From NCBI GenBank assembly GCA_008704415.1, contig VXIS01000049.1, positions 62,001-126,000 of the forward strand: 64,000 nucleotides of DNA. The letters are read 5' to 3'. The notes under the pieces were generated by a model. The model worked only from the letters and a program-made list of their open reading frames with translations. It made no database searches and was not told where the DNA came from. Positions 62,387 through 64,000 of this stretch are shown here, in pieces (the stretch's first letter is position 1; each line of letters opens with the position of its first letter). The position numbers and the translations under genes are program-made. The stretch comes from Sphaerosporella brunnea (lineage: Eukaryota > Ascomycota > Pezizomycetes > Pezizales > Pyronemataceae).

Positions 62387-62551
62387 TCCCCCGCAGTGTC
62401 AATAGTGCCGAAAATGCATACACCTCGCTTAAGGTGAAACTAGCGGCCTTACTAAGACCGACTGCTATTTTTGGGTGGCGAGTGATATCAAAAGCATGCG
62501 TGCGACCTCCCTCTGTCCGGGAGCCTGCAACTCGCGTTGAATGATCCGCCA

Positions 62552-63214
62552 TTAAAAGCATGCAGGGCAAAACACCACCGTGTAGTTTTTGTTCGTCTTT
62601 TCTCTCCAGCATTGTTTTTTTTTGTTGCGCTTTGCAAATCTACAACGTACACTGTTTGATTGACATAGCCTTAACCCGCTCATGCTGGCCAGACGGGCCA
62701 GTGCAATCAGGAACGGTACTAATGCTACGCTGCTTACCAAAAACAAGGTGTTCCTGAGTACGTCGATAAAACTGAGACTCGTACTTGGTTGCGTTGGAAC
62801 GTTTTGCTCGGCTACCCAATCCAACCTCTTCCAGGCCTGCGCGGTCTTTTCCTTATCTCGGACTGTAGCTACGTTTTCTTGGGCAACAATAATGGGCTGC
62901 CCACACTCGCATATGCTGACTCTTCGACTAACCGTCTCGGCTGTGGGCGGACCTTCTGCCTTGCGCTTTCGTGGCCGCAAGACTGGCGGTATACTAAGTA
63001 GCGGTGGGTGGCAACACCAAGAATGGCAACTCAGTCCAGTGGCGGGCGTGCGAGGGGTAGCACGGTTCGAACGAGGCGAACGCGACGATTCCGACGGATC
63101 AAAAATCGTGTCAAACGGAGGTTGAAACTTGAGACTACCTAAACGGCGGCGGGCACCAAACCTGCGGCGGGCTCCTACCAGTCGCGTTGCACGAGCGCTG
63201 AACGAGCGCTGCAC
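62552..63214 (-). CDS. 220-codon ORF in the palindrome centre, unrecognised
   Basis: The most protein-like part is PRKRKAEGPPTAETVSRRVS, ICECGQPIIVAQENVATV, EKTAQAWKRLDWVAEQ, then a hydrophobic segment (LFLVSSVALVPFLIALARL) that could span a membrane. The first 60 residues are Arg/Ser-rich and may not be coding. The plus strand also has a 147-codon frame here, so the strand is not certain. No family recognised. Confidence 0.3.
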   Translation of the reverse strand: MQRSFSARATRLVGARRRFGARRRLGSLKFQPPFDTIFDPSESSRSPRSNRATPRTPATGLSCHSWCCHPPLLSIPPVLRPRKRKAEGPPTAETVSRRVSICECGQPIIVAQENVATVRDKEKTAQAWKRLDWVAEQNVPTQPSTSLSFIDVLRNTLFLVSSVALVPFLIALARLASMSGLRLCQSNSVRCRFAKRNKKKQCWREKTNKNYTVVFCPACF

Positions 63215-63662
63215 GATCTTACTCTAGAGCGCGTCGAACTTAGGAAGGAGACAGCCGGTCGGTGATCTTCGGCGCCAATTGTCAAACGGGGATGCAATGG
63301 TGCGATGGTGGGGTAGTGGGTTTCGGTGTGTTGTGGCGGGCGTCGTCAGGTCACTCACAGATGAGGTTGAACGAGCCAATCACATGCACGCATGTGATTT
63401 CGGTCCCTTCACGTTAAGCGAGGTGTCTGCCTTTTCGGCACTATTGACACTGCGGGGGATAGAGAGCCGAGTATGAAGTAGAGATACCCTAGGGTTTGAT
63501 GTAAGCTTGCTAGCGGTTAGTTCTGCCTCTTAAAGGGCACAACCAAGCGTCAGGCTGCGTTCCTCGCGATCAACACTTATACACGCACTCTCGACATCTA
63601 TACCATCAACAACCTCCCTGCTCCTCGTCTTGGTCTCGCATCTCTTTTTTTTCCCTCCCCCC

Positions 63663-64000
63663 ATGCCGGTTCCATTCGTGGACGCATTCCTCCGCAGAAT
63701 TGTCCAGGGACTCGCTGCTGCTGATCCTGACAACACTGCGGTTGCTCTCCCGGATGCTGACGCTCAAGACACCGGTATCTAACTACCTCTTCCACTCTGC
63801 CAAGCCTTGCCTGACAATCACACAACAGTCCCCTCGGATGTCAAGAAACACAAGCGCAAGTGCGAGGCAATGGTGAACACCCTTACCCTGACAATCAAGA
63901 GCATTCGGTCTGACGTAATCAGCAGATGCATGACAATCCTCGGAAGGTGCCCAAGCTCAAGAACGCTTCCGACTGTGTTCCCCTCCCGGCGTCCGCGGTT
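63663..64000 (+). CDS. Small two-exon gene family, copy 3 (runs off the window)
   Basis: Exon 1 63663-63774 (MPVPFVDAFLRRIVQGLAAA, acidic end ADAQDT), intron 63775-63828 (54 bp; GTATCT start shared with copies 1 and 2, CAACAG end), exon 2 from 63829 (VPSDVKKHKRKCEAMVNTLT, IKSIRSDVIS) open to the window end. Exon 1 differs completely from the MAESSS exon of copies 1 and 2, while the intron, the VPS start and the SIRSD motif are kept. The leader (CATCTATACCATCAACAACC) resembles copy 2's. Confidence 0.6.

Larger units (their letters stand above)
62190..63560. repeat. Palindromic arms between divergent gene copies 2 and 3
   Basis: Left arm about 62190-62460 and right arm about 63400-63555 are inverted copies. 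Both contain CTTTAAGAGGCA, CCCTAGGGTATCTCTAC, TTCATACTCGG, CTCTATCCCCCGCAGTGTCA and AATAGTGCCGAAAA. The outer parts are the promoters of copy 2 (minus) and copy 3 (plus), so the two genes are divergently transcribed from duplicated promoters about 1.6 kb apart. The left arm is interrupted by a 100-bp insertion. Confidence 0.8.

Overview
The window looks like gene-poor, repeat-rich nuclear DNA of a filamentous fungus, most likely an ascomycete of the Pezizomycotina. The evidence is protein families and gene structure: a FunK1 fungal-specific kinase, F-box/ankyrin proteins, a decayed centromeric histone H3 with a C-terminus like that of ascomycete CENP-A, a nuclease-kinase gene of the Crinkler (CR) type, short 54-61 bp GT..AG introns, and fungal-type copia, LINE, hAT, MULE-like and piggyBac-like remains. 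I see no bacterial operons, rRNA genes, CRISPR arrays or intact canonical tRNA genes. The exact taxon is inference.

Layout. 0-12 kb: the edge of a gene related to the one at 8.3 kb (minus strand), a broken PD-(D/E)XK nuclease plus kinase gene (4.3-6.2 kb), an intact gene joining a Cys/His-rich domain, acidic tandem repeats and a divergent kinesin-like motor (8.3-10.1 kb), and an intact 400-residue protein with a ubiquitin-like stretch (10.8-12.0 kb). 12-20 kb: tRNA-derived SINEs, a TIR element with a 205-codon ORF, a frameshifted F-box/ankyrin gene and a LINE fragment. 20-31 kb: the CenH3 pseudogene, unrecognised decayed reading frames, two hAT C-terminal fragments and a FunK1 pseudogene. 32-47 kb: a tandem array and a roughly 8-kb inverted duplication sharing an unnamed C-terminal motif (DWISDDE), with copia and MULE-like remains and a GC-rich MITE. 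47-57 kb: almost only repeats and decayed fragments. 57-64 kb: an F-box/ankyrin gene, a 644-bp TIR element with an intact 109-codon ORF, hAT and piggyBac remains, and three copies of a small two-exon gene family, two of them arranged around a palindrome.

Many of the broken genes (nuclease-kinase, FunK1, CenH3, hAT, MULE-like, LINE, several unnamed) keep their frame across isolated TAG or TGA codons. Most can be explained by C-to-T change from CAG, CAA or CGA. That suits RIP or deamination of methylated cytosine, but no base statistics were computed. Against this background the open frames at 8.3, 10.8, 57.2, 58.4 and 61-64 kb stand out as probably young or under selection.
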